Source: Nocardioides zeae (lineage in GTDB: Bacteria > Actinomycetota > Actinomycetes > Propionibacteriales > Nocardioidaceae). From it: a stretch of DNA of 64,000 nt. The stretch spans positions 2,232,001-2,296,000 of the forward strand of contig NZ_JAUTAN010000001.1 of assembly GCF_030818655.1 (NCBI RefSeq), in the 5' to 3' direction. A model generated the notes under the pieces. The model was not told the DNA's origin, did no database searches, and worked only from the letters and a program-made list of their open reading frames with translations. Both the position numbers and the translations under genes were made by a program. Positions 24,872 to 34,698 of the stretch are shown piece after piece. Position 1 is the stretch's first letter. Every line of letters begins with the position of its first letter.

Positions 24872-25693
24872 ATGGCCGCTACGACGGAGGCCGAGACGCA
24901 CGAGCGCTCGGACGACACCCCGGACGACGACTCGACCCCTGCCGCCGCCCCCGAGACCGGGGCCGGCCGGCGGCGGCTGCGCCTCCCCGGCGGGGTACGT
25001 CGCGCGCTCGCCCTCGTCGTCGCCGCGCACCCCCGACAGCTCGTCGTCACGGCGGGAGCGGTCGCCCTCGCCGCCTTCGTGGGCGGCCGTCCGATGAGCG
25101 AGGTGGGCCTCGTGGCCCTGACCGTGGCGCTCGGCCAGGCCATCCTGGGCTGGCACAACGACATCGTCGACCGCCAGGTCGACACCGCCGCCGGGCGCAC
25201 CGACAAGCCACTGGCCACGGGGGTCCTCGAGCCCGGCACGGTGTGGTTCGCCATCGCGACCGCGACCCTCGCGCTCGTCCCGGTGGCGGTGGCGAACGGG
25301 CTGGTCGCCGCCGCGGCGTACGTCGTGGGTCTCGGCATCGCCCTGGTCGGCAACCTGGTCCTGCGGGGCGGGGTGCTGTCGTGGCTGCCGTGGGCGCTGT
25401 CGTTCGCGACCTACCCCGTGTTCCTGTCCTACGGCGGCCTCGGCGGCCAGCACCAGGGCGAGCCGCCCGTGGTCGAGATGGTCGCGCTGGCGGCGCTCCT
25501 CGGCGTCTGCGTGCACGTGCTCCGGGCGCTCCCGGGACTGGTGCAGGACAACCGCGACGGCCGCCGCCACCTCCCGCTGCGCGTCGCCGTCCGGACCGGG
25601 GCGACGCGCCTCCTGCTGCTCGCGAGCGTCGCCACCGCAGCCGTGCTCGCCGGCATCGCGATCACCGCCGCCACCGTCGGCCTGACGCGCTGA
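24872..25693 (+). CDS. UbiA family prenyltransferase
   Basis: A 273-residue integral membrane prenyltransferase with a charged, disordered N-terminus of about 40 residues and then 7-9 hydrophobic segments. The first Asp-rich motif is NDIVDRQVD (about 96-104), and the second is QDNRDG (about 226-231) in the position of DxxxD. It transfers an isoprenoid chain to an aromatic or other acceptor. The classical menaquinone MenA partners are not adjacent, so the acceptor is unknown. ATG 24872 follows GATACT at 13-bp spacing, suggesting a leaderless or short-leader transcript. Confidence 0.85.
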   Translation: MAATTEAETHERSDDTPDDDSTPAAAPETGAGRRRLRLPGGVRRALALVVAAHPRQLVVTAGAVALAAFVGGRPMSEVGLVALTVALGQAILGWHNDIVDRQVDTAAGRTDKPLATGVLEPGTVWFAIATATLALVPVAVANGLVAAAAYVVGLGIALVGNLVLRGGVLSWLPWALSFATYPVFLSYGGLGGQHQGEPPVVEMVALAALLGVCVHVLRALPGLVQDNRDGRRHLPLRVAVRTGATRLLLLASVATAAVLAGIAITAATVGLTR

Positions 25694-25817
25694 CACCTCC
25701 GGTGGACCCCGTGAGCGACCCGACCCCCGCCCCGGCGGCCGCGAACGCTAGGCTCAGCCCCGCTCGTGGTCTGCCGCGAGCGCCCTCGCCCATCGCCGAT
25801 CGACGAAGGTAACCACG

Positions 25818-26522
25818 ATGCAGCGCAGCACCTTCTCCCCCGCCTCCGCGCGCGGCCGCCGCCGTGCGGGACTCCTGCTCGCCGGTGCGGTCCTGGCCGT
25901 GCCCGCGCTCACCGGGTGTTCCAAGCTGACCGGCTTCGACGTGGAGACGGACCGGCCCTACGTCCCGGCCCACGGTGCCAACTACCGCGTGGCGTCGCTG
26001 GACGCTCCCGTCGCGGTCACCGGCGTCGTCATCGTCTCGGGCCAGGACGGCAGCGGCACGCTGATCGCGACCTTCGTCAACAAGACGATCGACCCGGCGG
26101 AGACGCCGACGATCACCACGGAGGCCGTCAGCCTCGACGGCTACGAGCCGACCTCGCTGCGCGGCAACGAGATGGTGAACCTCGCCTCCGACGAGGCGGT
26201 CGCAGAGTACGCGCCGATCATCGTCGAGGGCGACCTCATCGCGCCGGGCGCCTCGATCCCGTTCACCTTCGGCGAGGGCGACGTGGCACGCGAGCTGTGG
26301 GTGCCGGTGGTCCCCAACGAGCCCCGCGAGATCGAGCCGGCCGTCGGCGAGCACCACGAGGGCGAGGAGGGCGAGGAGGGCGAGCACGAGGGCGGCCTCG
26401 GCGACGCCGTCACCATCCCGACCTGGTGGGAGGGCCTCGACCGCAGCACGGAGCCGCAGGCCGCGCGCCCCACCGTCACCCCCGACGCCGGCACCGGCGC
26501 CGACGAGAGCTCCGAGGGCTGA
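25818..26522 (+). CDS. secreted lipoprotein, function unknown
   Basis: A 234-residue protein with a basic N-terminus (RGRRR, 12-16), a hydrophobic core and the lipobox LTGC (31-34), so it should be anchored to the outer face of the membrane by lipidated Cys34. The mature part is beta-rich in character ([19 protein letters not shown]), and the C-terminal third has an acidic, His-containing stretch [16 protein letters not shown] followed by a Pro/Thr-rich tail. The layout resembles actinobacterial copper-chaperone-like lipoproteins, but no Met/His copper motif was identified. It ends 4 bp before gpm. Confidence 0.75.
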   Translation: MQRSTFSPASARGRRRAGLLLAGAVLAVPALTGCSKLTGFDVETDRPYVPAHGANYRVASLDAPVAVTGVVIVSGQDGSGTLIATFVNKTIDPAETPTITTEAVSLDGYEPTSLRGNEMVNLASDEAVAEYAPIIVEGDLIAPGASIPFTFGEGDVARELWVPVVPNEPREIEPAVGEHHEGEEGEEGEHEGGLGDAVTIPTWWEGLDRSTEPQAARPTVTPDAGTGADESSEG

Positions 26523-26526
26523 TCCG

Positions 26527-27270
26527 ATGACCTACACCCTGGTCCTGCTCCGCCACGGCGAGAGCGAGTGGAACGCCAAGAACCTCTTCACCGGCTGGGT
26601 GGACGTGGCGCTGACCGAGAAGGGCCGCGGCGAGGCGGTCCGTGGCGGCGAGCTGCTGCGCGAGGCGGGCGTGCTCCCCGACGTCGTGCACACGTCGCTC
26701 CAGCGCCGCGCCATCAACACCGCGGCGCTCGCGCTCGACGCGGCCGACCGGCACTGGATCCCCGTCCGCCGCTCGTGGCGCCTCAACGAGCGCCACTACG
26801 GCGCCCTCCAGGGCAAGGACAAGAAGCAGACCCTGGAGCAGTACGGCGAGGAGCAGTTCATGCTCTGGCGCCGCAGCTTCGACGTGCCGCCGCCGCCGAT
26901 CGACCCCGACGACGAGTTCTCGCAGAGCGACGACCCGCGCTACGCCGACCTCGGCGACGAGGCGCCCCGCACGGAGTGCCTGAAGGACGTCATCGCCCGT
27001 CTGCTGCCCTACTGGGAGTCCGACGTCGTCGCCGACCTGCGGTCCGGCAAGACGGTGCTCGTCGCCGCGCACGGCAACAGCCTCCGCGCGATCGTCAAGC
27101 ACCTCGACGGGATCTCCGACGACGACATCGCGGGGCTCAACATCCCGACCGGCATGCCGCTGGTCTACCGCCTCGACGACGACCTGCGTCCGACGGTCCC
27201 CGGTGGCGAGTACCTCGACCCCGAGGCCGCCGCCGCAGCCGCCGCCGCGGTCGCCAACCAGGGGCGCTGA
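26527..27270 (+). CDS. gpmA: 2,3-bisphosphoglycerate-dependent phosphoglycerate mutase
   Basis: A 247-residue glycolytic mutase interconverting 3- and 2-phosphoglycerate through a phosphohistidine. [10 protein letters not shown] (8-17) carries the catalytic His, [14 protein letters not shown] carries the proton donor Glu, and [14 protein letters not shown] supplies the second His. The C-terminus has an alanine run. In mycobacteria gpm1 lies next to senX3-regX3 and mshA; here those genes lie 2-8 kb downstream, so the neighbourhood is partly conserved. Confidence 0.96.
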   Translation: MTYTLVLLRHGESEWNAKNLFTGWVDVALTEKGRGEAVRGGELLREAGVLPDVVHTSLQRRAINTAALALDAADRHWIPVRRSWRLNERHYGALQGKDKKQTLEQYGEEQFMLWRRSFDVPPPPIDPDDEFSQSDDPRYADLGDEAPRTECLKDVIARLLPYWESDVVADLRSGKTVLVAAHGNSLRAIVKHLDGISDDDIAGLNIPTGMPLVYRLDDDLRPTVPGGEYLDPEAAAAAAAAVANQGR

Positions 27271-27296
27271 CCCCCGACCCGCACGCCGCACCACCT

Positions 27297-27326
27297 CGAA
27301 GGGCCCGGAACCATCCGGGCCCTTCG
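27297..27326 (+). terminator. hairpin after gpmA
   Basis: CGAAGGGCCCGG (27297-27308) and CCGGGCCCTTCG (27315-27326), a 12-bp perfect stem with a 6-nt loop, followed by TCGTTCCC. It starts 27 bp after the gpmA stop. Confidence 0.8.
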
Positions 27327-27412
27327 TCGTTCCCGACCGCCGAGGGCCGCACTACCCTGGGGCGCTCGAGGTCGCCGTACCCCCTGGCGACCGCCGACGC
27401 CGAGGAGAGGAC

Positions 27413-28345
27413 GTGTCGCTGGCCGCCGTCGAGCCCGATCGCCCCGAGGAGTTCGCGCCCGCCCTGCGGGCCGCGGTCGACGCGAGCGGACTCGGCCTCG
27501 AGAGCATCCAGCGGCGTCTCGCGCAGCGGGGCGTGCGCATCAGCGTCGCGACCCTGAGCTACTGGCAGACCGGGGCCCGCACCCCGGGTCGCCGGGCGTC
27601 GCTCGAGGTCGTCGCCCAGCTGGAGCACCTGCTCGAGGTGCCGCGCGGCTCGCTCGTGGCGCTCGTGCCGCCGCCCCGTCCGCGGGGCCCGGTGCAGCGG
27701 CGCACCGACGAGGTCACCGTGCCGCGGTTCACCGAGCGGGAGGCCGTACGGCGCGTGACCGAGGCCGTCGAGAACCCCGACAGCCTGCTGCTCGGGCGCC
27801 TGTCGCACCACGACGACGTCGTCATCGGGTCCGACCGCCGGCTGGCCGCGGCCCGCACGCGGATCGTCGGCCGGGCGGAGGCAGACGGGCTCACCGGCAT
27901 GGGCATCACCCAGTTCCTCGACGACCGCACGGCCGGTACGCCGGGGCTCACCGTGCGCGCCGGGGGGCAGGTCGTGCACGAGGTGCTCGACGCCGACCAC
28001 CGGGTGGTCGGGGTGGCGCTGCGCTACGACGAGCCGCTGCAGCGGGGCGACAGCGTGCTCATCGACTACGAGCTGACGACCGACGGGCGCGGCCCGCGGG
28101 ACTCCTCCTACGACGCGAGCTGCAGCCTCGCGGTGCGGGAGTACGTGCTCAGCGTGCAGTTCGACCCCGACGACCTGCCGAGCCGGTGCGAGGCCTACCA
28201 GCTGCAGCGGGACGGCACCCCGGTGCGTCCGCGCCGCCGCATCCGGCTCGACCGCCGCGGTCAGGCGCTGCTCGTCGCGCTGGACTGCCCGCCCGGGACG
28301 ATCGGCATGGCGTGGGAGTGGGACGCCCCGCTCAGCGGGCGTTGA
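27413..28345 (+). CDS. helix-turn-helix domain protein of unknown function
   Basis: A 310-residue protein. The first 75 residues look like an XRE-type HTH (LESIQRRLAQRGVRISVATLSYWQTG, read in two parts, then a helix LEVVAQLEHLLEVP). The remaining about 230 residues are beta-rich with no recognised enzyme motif, containing HHDDVVIGSDRRL and a conserved-looking ending MAWEWDAPL. GTG 27413 is preceded by GAGGAGAGG. The stop overlaps the phoU stop region by 14 bp (convergent). No function is assigned. Confidence 0.78.
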   Translation: MSLAAVEPDRPEEFAPALRAAVDASGLGLESIQRRLAQRGVRISVATLSYWQTGARTPGRRASLEVVAQLEHLLEVPRGSLVALVPPPRPRGPVQRRTDEVTVPRFTEREAVRRVTEAVENPDSLLLGRLSHHDDVVIGSDRRLAAARTRIVGRAEADGLTGMGITQFLDDRTAGTPGLTVRAGGQVVHEVLDADHRVVGVALRYDEPLQRGDSVLIDYELTTDGRGPRDSSYDASCSLAVREYVLSVQFDPDDLPSRCEAYQLQRDGTPVRPRRRIRLDRRGQALLVALDCPPGTIGMAWEWDAPLSGR

Positions 28346-28985
28346 CGGGCTGCTCCCCCGTCACCACGAACACGACCCGGTTGGCGACCGAGACGGCGTG
28401 GTCGGCGATCCGCTCGTAGTAGCGCCCCAGCAGGGCGAGGTCGACGGCGGCCTCGATCCCGTGCGGCCAGTCCTCCTTGAGCATCGCGGAGAACGTGTCC
28501 CGGCGCAGCTGGTCCATCTCGTCGTCGATGAGCACGAGGTCGGCCGCGGCGCTGGCGTCGCGGTTGGCGATGACGTCCTGCACGCGGGCGGTCATGGTCG
28601 TCGCCACGGTCGCCATGCGCCGCAGCGTCGGACGCACCGACTCGGGCACGGCGATCTCGGGGACGCGCAGGCGGGCGATCTTGGCGACGTGGACGGCCAG
28701 GTCGCCCATGCGCTCGATCTCCGCGACCATACGCAGGGCCGCGACGACGACGCGGAGGTCGCCCGCGACGGGCGCCTGGAGGGAGAGCAGGGAGAACGCC
28801 TTCTCCTCGACCACCTCGCGGAGCAGGTCGATCTCGCGGTCGCCCGAGATGACGTCCTCCGCGACGGCGACGTCGCCCTCGAGGAGGGCGACGGTCGCCT
28901 GGCCGACCGAGTGACGGGCGAGGCCGGCCATCGTGGCCAGGTCGTCGAACAGCGCGTCGAGCTGCTCGTGGAAGAGTTCACGCAT
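28332..28985 (-). CDS. phoU: phosphate transport/signalling regulator PhoU
   Basis: A 217-residue all-helical protein with two PhoU repeats. The metal-binding signatures are visible as EIERMGDLAVHVAKIA (about 114-129, E-x3-D) and LGRYYERIADHAVSVAN (about 191-207). It modulates the phosphate sensor kinase and Pst transporter. It is divergent from senX3-regX3 with 122 bp between start codons, the standard actinobacterial pairing. ATG 28985 is the start; the frame continues upstream but without protein-like character. Confidence 0.95.
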   Translation of the reverse strand: MRELFHEQLDALFDDLATMAGLARHSVGQATVALLEGDVAVAEDVISGDREIDLLREVVEEKAFSLLSLQAPVAGDLRVVVAALRMVAEIERMGDLAVHVAKIARLRVPEIAVPESVRPTLRRMATVATTMTARVQDVIANRDASAAADLVLIDDEMDQLRRDTFSAMLKEDWPHGIEAAVDLALLGRYYERIADHAVSVANRVVFVVTGEQPVNAR

Positions 28986-29107
28986 GAGCGGGACGCTACG
29001 CGTCGGCGGCACCCCGCGGCGCCCGTGGCGTGAACGACCGGTGAACAGTCCCCTGCTGCGCGTCTTCGTGGTCAGGGGCACCGAAACGCGCCACGTACGA
29101 TCGGCGG

Positions 29108-30370
29108 GTGGACCCGACGACCCAGGCCTTCGTGGCGGCGCTGCTCGGCGCCCTCGTCGCGGGCTCGGCCGTCTTCGCCTGGCACGTGAGCGACCGGCTG
29201 CAGCGCGCCGCGCCGCCCGTCGAGGAGGCGCGCCTGCCTCCCGGCGTCGCCAACGTGCTCTCGGTGCTCCGCAGCAGCGCGGTCGTCGTGGACGAGGACG
29301 GCACCGTCCTCAAGGCCTCCGCCCCGACGTACGCGCTCGGGCTGGTGCGCGGCCGTGAGCTCGTCGACCCGGTGCTGTGCTCGATGATCGACGACGTGCG
29401 TCGCGACGGGCAGATCCGCGAGCAGGAGATCTCGATGACGCGGCCGGGCTACCCGACGCGCACCGTCGTCGCGCGCGTCGCGCCGCTGCGCTCCCGCCTC
29501 GTGCTGGCGCTCATCGAGGACCGCACGCGCGAGCACCGCGTCGAGGCCGTACGACGCGACTTCGTCGCCAACGTCAGCCACGAGCTCAAGACGCCCGTGG
29601 GCGCGATCCGGCTGCTGTCCGACGCCGTCGTCGAGGCCTCGGACGACCCGGAGGCGGTCGAGCGGTTCGCCATGCGCATGAAGAAGGAGAGCGAACGGCT
29701 CTCCGTGCTCGTGCAGCAGATCATCGAGCTGTCCCGGCTCCAGGGCGACGACCCCCTCGAGCAGGCCGACCCGGTGTCGGTCGAGGACGTCATCGAGACC
29801 GCCATCGACACGAGCTCCATCGACGCCAGCGCGCGCTCGGTGACCCTCTCCGTGCAGTGCGACAGCGACCTCGTCGTGCTCGGCAACGAGGGGCAGATCG
29901 CGATGGCCGTGGGCAACCTGGTCAAGAACGCCGTGACCTACAGCCCCACCGGCGCGACCGTCGCGGTGACCGCCCGCAGCCTCGACTCCTTCGTGGAGAT
30001 CGCGGTCACCGACCAGGGCATCGGCATCCCCGCCGCCGACATCGAGCGCATCTTCGAGCGCTTCTACCGCGTCGACCCGGCGCGGCACCGCTCGACGGGC
30101 GGCACCGGTCTCGGCCTCTCCATCGTCAAGCACATCGCCGCCGTGCACGGTGGCGAGGTGCGGGTGTGGTCGGTGGAGGGCCAGGGCTCCACGTTCCGCC
30201 TGCGCCTGCCCCGCAGCCACGACCTGCCCGACGAGGACGAGGCGCTGGTCGCGCCCCCGGTGTCGCGCGCCCCCGAAGAGCCCCGCGCGCTCGTGTCGAC
30301 GTCCCCGTCGTCCGAGTCGCGCGCCACCCCCCCGGCCCTCGCGGCCCAGCACCAGGAGGAACGCCCGTGA
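29108..30370 (+). CDS. senX3: phosphate-responsive sensor histidine kinase SenX3
   Basis: A 420-residue kinase with one transmembrane segment near residues 8-27, a PAS-like sensor (about 45-145), the H-box VSHELKTPVGAIRLL with His158, the N-box NLVKNAVTYS, and the G-boxes DQGIGIP and GTGLGLSIVKHIAAVHGG. The C-terminal tail of about 50 residues is Pro/Ser-rich and acidic. GTG 29108 is the start; the stop overlaps regX3 by GTGA. It responds to phosphate limitation together with PhoU and Pst in mycobacteria and streptomycetes (PhoR). Confidence 0.95.
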   Translation: MDPTTQAFVAALLGALVAGSAVFAWHVSDRLQRAAPPVEEARLPPGVANVLSVLRSSAVVVDEDGTVLKASAPTYALGLVRGRELVDPVLCSMIDDVRRDGQIREQEISMTRPGYPTRTVVARVAPLRSRLVLALIEDRTREHRVEAVRRDFVANVSHELKTPVGAIRLLSDAVVEASDDPEAVERFAMRMKKESERLSVLVQQIIELSRLQGDDPLEQADPVSVEDVIETAIDTSSIDASARSVTLSVQCDSDLVVLGNEGQIAMAVGNLVKNAVTYSPTGATVAVTARSLDSFVEIAVTDQGIGIPAADIERIFERFYRVDPARHRSTGGTGLGLSIVKHIAAVHGGEVRVWSVEGQGSTFRLRLPRSHDLPDEDEALVAPPVSRAPEEPRALVSTSPSSESRATPPALAAQHQEERP

Positions 30371-31044
30371 CGCGGGTACTCGTCGTCGAGGACGAAGAGA
30401 GCTACAGCGATGCGCTCGCCTACATGCTCCGCAAGGAAGGGTTCGAGGTGGCCATCGCCGCCGACGGGAACACCGCACTGACGGAGTTCGACCGCAACGG
30501 CGCCGACATCGTGCTCCTCGACCTCATGCTCCCCGGCATCCCCGGCACGGAGGTCTGCCGCCAGATCCGGCAGACGTCGAGCGTGCCGGTCATCATGGTC
30601 AGCGCGAAGGACGACGAGGTCGACAAGGTCGTCGGTCTCGAGCTCGGTGCGGACGACTACGTGACGAAGCCCTACTCGCCCCGCGAGCTGGTGGCGCGGA
30701 TCCGCGCCGTACTGCGTCGGGGGGCGGAGCCCGACCTGTCCCCCAGCACGCTGGAGGCCGGGCCGGTCCGCATGGACGTCGAGCGCCACGTCGTCACCGT
30801 GGACGGCAACGAGCAGCGGCTGCCGCTCAAGGAGTTCGAGCTCCTCGAGATGTTCCTCCGGAACCCGGGCCGCGTGCTGACCCGCGGGCAGCTGATCGAC
30901 CGCGTCTGGGGCTCCGACTACGTCGGCGACACCAAGACGCTCGACGTGCACGTGAAGCGGCTGCGGGCGAAGCTGGAGCCGGACCCGAGCGAGCCGAAGT
31001 ACCTGGTGACGGTGCGCGGGCTGGGCTACAAGCTCGACCTCTGA
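30367..31044 (+). CDS. regX3: OmpR-type response regulator RegX3
   Basis: A 225-residue regulator. Receiver domain: acidic pocket EDEE (8-11), phospho-acceptor Asp52 in LLDLMLPG and Lys in YVTKPYSP. The winged-helix output domain contains LPLKEFELLEMFLRNPGRVL and HVKRLRAKLE. It is translationally coupled to senX3. It activates phosphate-starvation genes, and its own operon and phoU are likely targets. Confidence 0.96.
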   Translation: MTRVLVVEDEESYSDALAYMLRKEGFEVAIAADGNTALTEFDRNGADIVLLDLMLPGIPGTEVCRQIRQTSSVPVIMVSAKDDEVDKVVGLELGADDYVTKPYSPRELVARIRAVLRRGAEPDLSPSTLEAGPVRMDVERHVVTVDGNEQRLPLKEFELLEMFLRNPGRVLTRGQLIDRVWGSDYVGDTKTLDVHVKRLRAKLEPDPSEPKYLVTVRGLGYKLDL

Positions 31045-31146
31045 GGCGGGTCCGGCGACGCCGGGATCGTCGCGCGGCAGGGGTTCGACGGAGCCTGGCG
31101 CGAAACTCGGTGCCGTCCTGTCGGTGGTGTGTCCTACGGTGCCCGG

Positions 31147-32121
31147 GTGACCTCCTCGGCCCGCACGTCCGCGCCCACCGGCGCCGCCTCGCCCGAGCCC
31201 CGACAGCCCGTGGCTGCCTGGCTGCCCGTCGCGGCCGGGGCGGTCACGCTGCTCCTGTGGGCCTCGGCGTTCGTGGCCATCCGCCACCTCGGCAGCGACG
31301 TGCCGCCCGGCGCGCTCTCGCTCGGACGGCTGCTCATCGCGGCGGCCGCGCTCGGTGCCCTGCTGCTCACGCGTCCGAGCGGCACGCGGCGCTGGCCGGC
31401 GCGGCGCCACGTGCCGCTCCTCCTGCTCTGCGGCGCCGCCTGGTTCGGGATCTACAACCTCGCGCTCAACGCCGCCGAGCAGCGGATCGACGCGGGCACG
31501 GCGGCGCTCGTCGTGCAGGTCGGCCCGATCCTCGTCGCGCTGCTCGCGACCGTCTTCCTCGGCGAGCAGCTGCACCGGTGGCTCGTCATCGGCATGGGCG
31601 TCGGGTTCGCCGGCGTCGTCGTGATCGCGCAGGCCTCGTCCGGCCACGAGAGCGGTGACCTGACCGGGGTGCTGCTCGCCGTCGTCGCCGCCGCGACGTA
31701 CGCGGTGGGGGTGCTGAGCCAGAAGCCGGTCCTGCAGTCCGCCGGCCCCCTCGAGACGACCTTCCTCGCCTGCGTCATCGGCGCCGTCGTGTGCCTCCCC
31801 TGGGCCGGCGAGCTCGTCGACGTCGCCGGCACCGCGTCGGTCGGCACCGTGCTCGGCGTGGTCTACCTCGGCCTCCTGCCCACCGCGGTGGCGTTCACGA
31901 CGTGGGCCTACGCGCTGTCCCACACCAACGCCTCCACGCTCGCGCTCACGACGTTCCTCGTGCCGTTCCTCGCGGCGGCCCTGGCCTGGCCCCTGCTCGA
32001 CGAGGTGCCCCCGCTGCTCGCGTTCGTCGGGGGCACGCTGTGCATCGCGGGCGTGCTGCTGACCCGGCGTCGCCCGCGCGCCGAGGTCGCGGCGCCGGTG
32101 CCCGACGACGAGGCGGCCTAG
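31147..32121 (+). CDS. EamA/DMT family transporter
   Basis: A 324-residue permease with ten hydrophobic segments in two EamA repeats (VTLLLWASAFVAIRHL opening the first and GVLLAVVAAATYAVGVLSQK the second). Such proteins export metabolites or amino acids; the substrate cannot be predicted. GTG 31147 is preferred because TACGGT lies just upstream; GTG 31129 is an alternative start adding six residues. Its 3' end faces ybjN across a 635-bp repeat-filled gap. Confidence 0.9.
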   Translation: MTSSARTSAPTGAASPEPRQPVAAWLPVAAGAVTLLLWASAFVAIRHLGSDVPPGALSLGRLLIAAAALGALLLTRPSGTRRWPARRHVPLLLLCGAAWFGIYNLALNAAEQRIDAGTAALVVQVGPILVALLATVFLGEQLHRWLVIGMGVGFAGVVVIAQASSGHESGDLTGVLLAVVAAATYAVGVLSQKPVLQSAGPLETTFLACVIGAVVCLPWAGELVDVAGTASVGTVLGVVYLGLLPTAVAFTTWAYALSHTNASTLALTTFLVPFLAAALAWPLLDEVPPLLAFVGGTLCIAGVLLTRRRPRAEVAAPVPDDEAA

Positions 32122-32137
32122 CGCTTCCCTCCCAAGC

Positions 32138-32732
32138 CCGGGTCGTGGTGCGAGGCCACCACTTTCCGGAGGGCTCACACCACGACCGGTGGGGGCAGGC
32201 CGCGCCGGCGCGGGCAGACCGCGCCGGCGCGGGCAGGGTCGCGAACTGGGACGTTGGTACGCCGCCGGCTGGCCGCGCGCCGTACCAACCGCACACTTGC
32301 GAGCAGCCCGGCCGGGGCCGCCCGCCAGCAGCCCCGGTCGTGGTGCGAGGCCACCACTTTCCGGAGGGCTCACACCACGACCGCTGGGGGCACGCCGCGC
32401 CGGTGCGGGCGGGTCGCGAACTGGGACGTTGGTACGCCGCCGGCTGGCCGCGCGCCGTACCCACCGCACACTTCCGCGCAGCCCGGCTGGGCCCGCCCAC
32501 CCGCAGCCCCGGTCGTGGTGCGAGGCCACCACTTTCCGGAGGGCTCACACCACGACCGGTGGGGCAGGCCGCGCCGGCGCGGGCAGGGTCGCGAACTGGG
32601 ACGTTGGTACGCCGCCGGCTGGCCGCGCGCCGTACCCACCGCACACTTCCGCGCAGCCCGGCCGGGCTCGCCCACCCGCAGCCCCGGTCGTGGTGCCAGG
32701 CCACCGGTTTCCGCAGGCCTCGCACCACGACC
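32138..32732. repeat. composite tandem array of elements A and B
   Basis: Four element-A hairpins (cores GGTCGTGGTG at 32141, 32336, 32511 and 32686, each with a 27-nt loop before CACCACGACC) alternate with three element-B units (GCGAACTGGGACGTTGGTACG at about 32241, 32416 and 32591). The repeat period is 195, 175 and 175 bp. Each B unit contains its own hairpin around GGTACG...CGTAC. The array fills the gap 32122-32756 between convergent genes; no gene is present. Confidence 0.85.
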
Positions 32733-32756
32733 CCGGGAGGAGCGACGGTGGGGGCG

Positions 32757-33308
32757 CTAGCCGGGGTTGCTCTCCCCGCCGGGCTCGTCACCCGCCTCGA
32801 GCCAGCCGCGGAACGCCTCGAGGTTGCGCGTCGACTCGCCCCGCTCGCGCCGCCACTCCCACTCCTTGCGGATGGACGAGGCGAAGCCGAGCTCGAGGAT
32901 CGTGTTGAACGACTCGTCGGCGTAGGTCAGCACGGAGCCCAGCAGCCGGTCGAGGCCGGCGGGGGTCACGGCGTCGAGGGGCAGCCGGGCGTCGAGGTAG
33001 ATGTCGCCGGTGCGGTCGATGGCGAACGCGACGGCGTACAGGCGCAGGTTGCGCTGCAGCAGCCAGCGGTAGACGCCCTCGTGGTTCTCGTCGGGGTTGC
33101 GGCAGACGAACGCGTGCACGCCGAGCGCGTGCCGTCCCACGTCGAGCCGCACGGGGATCGTCAGCTTCCGCTCCCCCGGCAGCGACAGGGAGAACACGCC
33201 GGGGCTGAGCTCCTCGTGCTCGACCCCCTCGGCGACCAGGTGCGCCCGCACCAGCTCGACGATCGGGTGCTCGACCTCCGGCGTGGGAGGCTCGGGTCCG
33301 TCGATCAC
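32757..33308 (-). CDS. YbjN domain-containing protein
   Basis: A 183-residue YbjN-family protein (tir-chaperone-like fold): [33 protein letters not shown] and [14 protein letters not shown] are typical. The cellular role is poorly defined; it is probably a chaperone-like or signalling accessory. GTG 33308 overlaps the mshA stop (GTGA), the arrangement found next to mshA in many actinobacteria. The last 20 residues are charged and probably disordered. Confidence 0.9.
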   Translation of the reverse strand: MIDGPEPPTPEVEHPIVELVRAHLVAEGVEHEELSPGVFSLSLPGERKLTIPVRLDVGRHALGVHAFVCRNPDENHEGVYRWLLQRNLRLYAVAFAIDRTGDIYLDARLPLDAVTPAGLDRLLGSVLTYADESFNTILELGFASSIRKEWEWRRERGESTRNLEAFRGWLEAGDEPGGESNPG

Positions 33309-34567
33309 GCATGGCCTCCCGATGTGGTGGTCCGCAGGACGCGGCGGGCGTCCTCGTACGCCGCGAGCGTGGCCTCGGCGCTCCGCTCCCAGGCGAACCC
33401 GCGGGCGTGCTCCAGCGCTCCGGCCGACAGCGCGAGGCGACGACGCTCGTCGCGCAGCAGGCCGCGGAGCGCGTGGGCCCAGTCCTCGGGCTCGTGGGTG
33501 TCGACGAGGAGGCCGCTGTGCTCGTGGCGCACGGCCGTGACGAGACCGCCGACGCCGGCCGCGACGACCGGGGTGCCGGCGGCCTGCGCCTCGAGGGCGA
33601 CGAGGCCGAACGACTCGTTGTAGGACGGGACGGCGACGAGGTCGGCCGCGGCGTACCACCACGCCAGCTCCGGCTGGGCGACCGGCGGCACGAACCGGAC
33701 GACGTCCTCGAGCCCGAGCGTGCGCACCAGCTCCGCCAGCGCCTCGGGACGCTCGCGGCCGGATCCCGACGGGCCGCCCACGATCGGCACCACCAGGCGG
33801 TCGCGCAGCCCGGGGTCGCGCTCGAGCAGGACCGCCACGGCGCGCACGAGCACGTCTGGGGCCTTCAGCGGCTGGATGCGACCGGCGAACAGCACGACGA
33901 GCGCGTCGACCGGCAGGCCGAGCGCAGCCCGCACGGTGGGGCGGTGCTGGGGCCGGAAGCGGGCCAGGTCGACGCCCGGGTGGACGACCCGGACGCGTTC
34001 GGGGGCCGCGCCGTACAGGCTCACGAGCTCGTCGGCCTCGCGGTCGGTGTTGGCGACCAGGAGGTCGGCCGCGTCGACCACCTGCTCCTCGCCGATGACG
34101 CGCATCGCCGGCTCGGGCTCGTCCCCCGCCGCGAGCGCACCGTTCTTGACCTTGGCCATCGTGTGCATCGAGTGCACGAGCGGCACCGCCCAGCGGTCGC
34201 GCGCCAGGGCGCCGACCTGGCCCGAGAGCCAGTAGTGGGAGTGCACGACGTCGAAGTGGCCGAGCGGGGCGGCGGCCTCCTTGCGGAGCACCTCCCGCGC
34301 GAAGGAGCACAGCTGGGCCGGCAGGTCGGCCTTGTCGATGCCCTCGTAGGGACCCGCGACGAGGTGGCAGACGCGCACGTTGTCGGCGACCTCGACGACC
34401 GGCGCGAGGCGGGAGGACGTCGCCCGGGTCATCACGTCGACGGCGACCCCGAGGGCACCGATGCGGCGGGCGAGCTCGAGGACGTAGACGTTCATGCCCC
34501 CCGCGTCGCCCGTGCCCGGCTGGTCGAGCGGCGACGTGTGGAGACTGATCATCGCGACGCGATCCAT
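33305..34567 (-). CDS. mshA: D-inositol-3-phosphate glycosyltransferase MshA
   Basis: A 420-residue GT4 enzyme that makes GlcNAc-inositol-3-phosphate, the first step of mycothiol synthesis. The N-terminal loop [20 protein letters not shown] (read in parts, residues 6-25), HSHYWLSGQ and [11 protein letters not shown] are MshA signatures. The C-terminal GT-B domain has [15 protein letters not shown] and the nucleotide-sugar EX7E motif in [17 protein letters not shown] 34567 starts directly with [10 protein letters not shown]. It is coupled to ybjN. Confidence 0.95.
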   Translation of the reverse strand: MDRVAMISLHTSPLDQPGTGDAGGMNVYVLELARRIGALGVAVDVMTRATSSRLAPVVEVADNVRVCHLVAGPYEGIDKADLPAQLCSFAREVLRKEAAAPLGHFDVVHSHYWLSGQVGALARDRWAVPLVHSMHTMAKVKNGALAAGDEPEPAMRVIGEEQVVDAADLLVANTDREADELVSLYGAAPERVRVVHPGVDLARFRPQHRPTVRAALGLPVDALVVLFAGRIQPLKAPDVLVRAVAVLLERDPGLRDRLVVPIVGGPSGSGRERPEALAELVRTLGLEDVVRFVPPVAQPELAWWYAAADLVAVPSYNESFGLVALEAQAAGTPVVAAGVGGLVTAVRHEHSGLLVDTHEPEDWAHALRGLLRDERRRLALSAGALEHARGFAWERSAEATLAAYEDARRVLRTTTSGGHA

Positions 34568-34698
34568 GCCGCCACCTCCGTCCTGTCGTTCCCCGCCCGT
34601 GCCTCGCCGCGCGGGAGCCGTCCGCCATTGTCCACCTCCGGCCCAACCACCCGGCACACGGCTGCCCGGTGCGCGACCGGGGCTGTCAGACTGCGGGC

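Noticed and set aside
7468..32732. Element A as plain rho-independent terminators
   Set aside because: One copy (17675-17729) lies between two start codons, no U-tract follows the stems, and the constant 27-nt loop is atypical.
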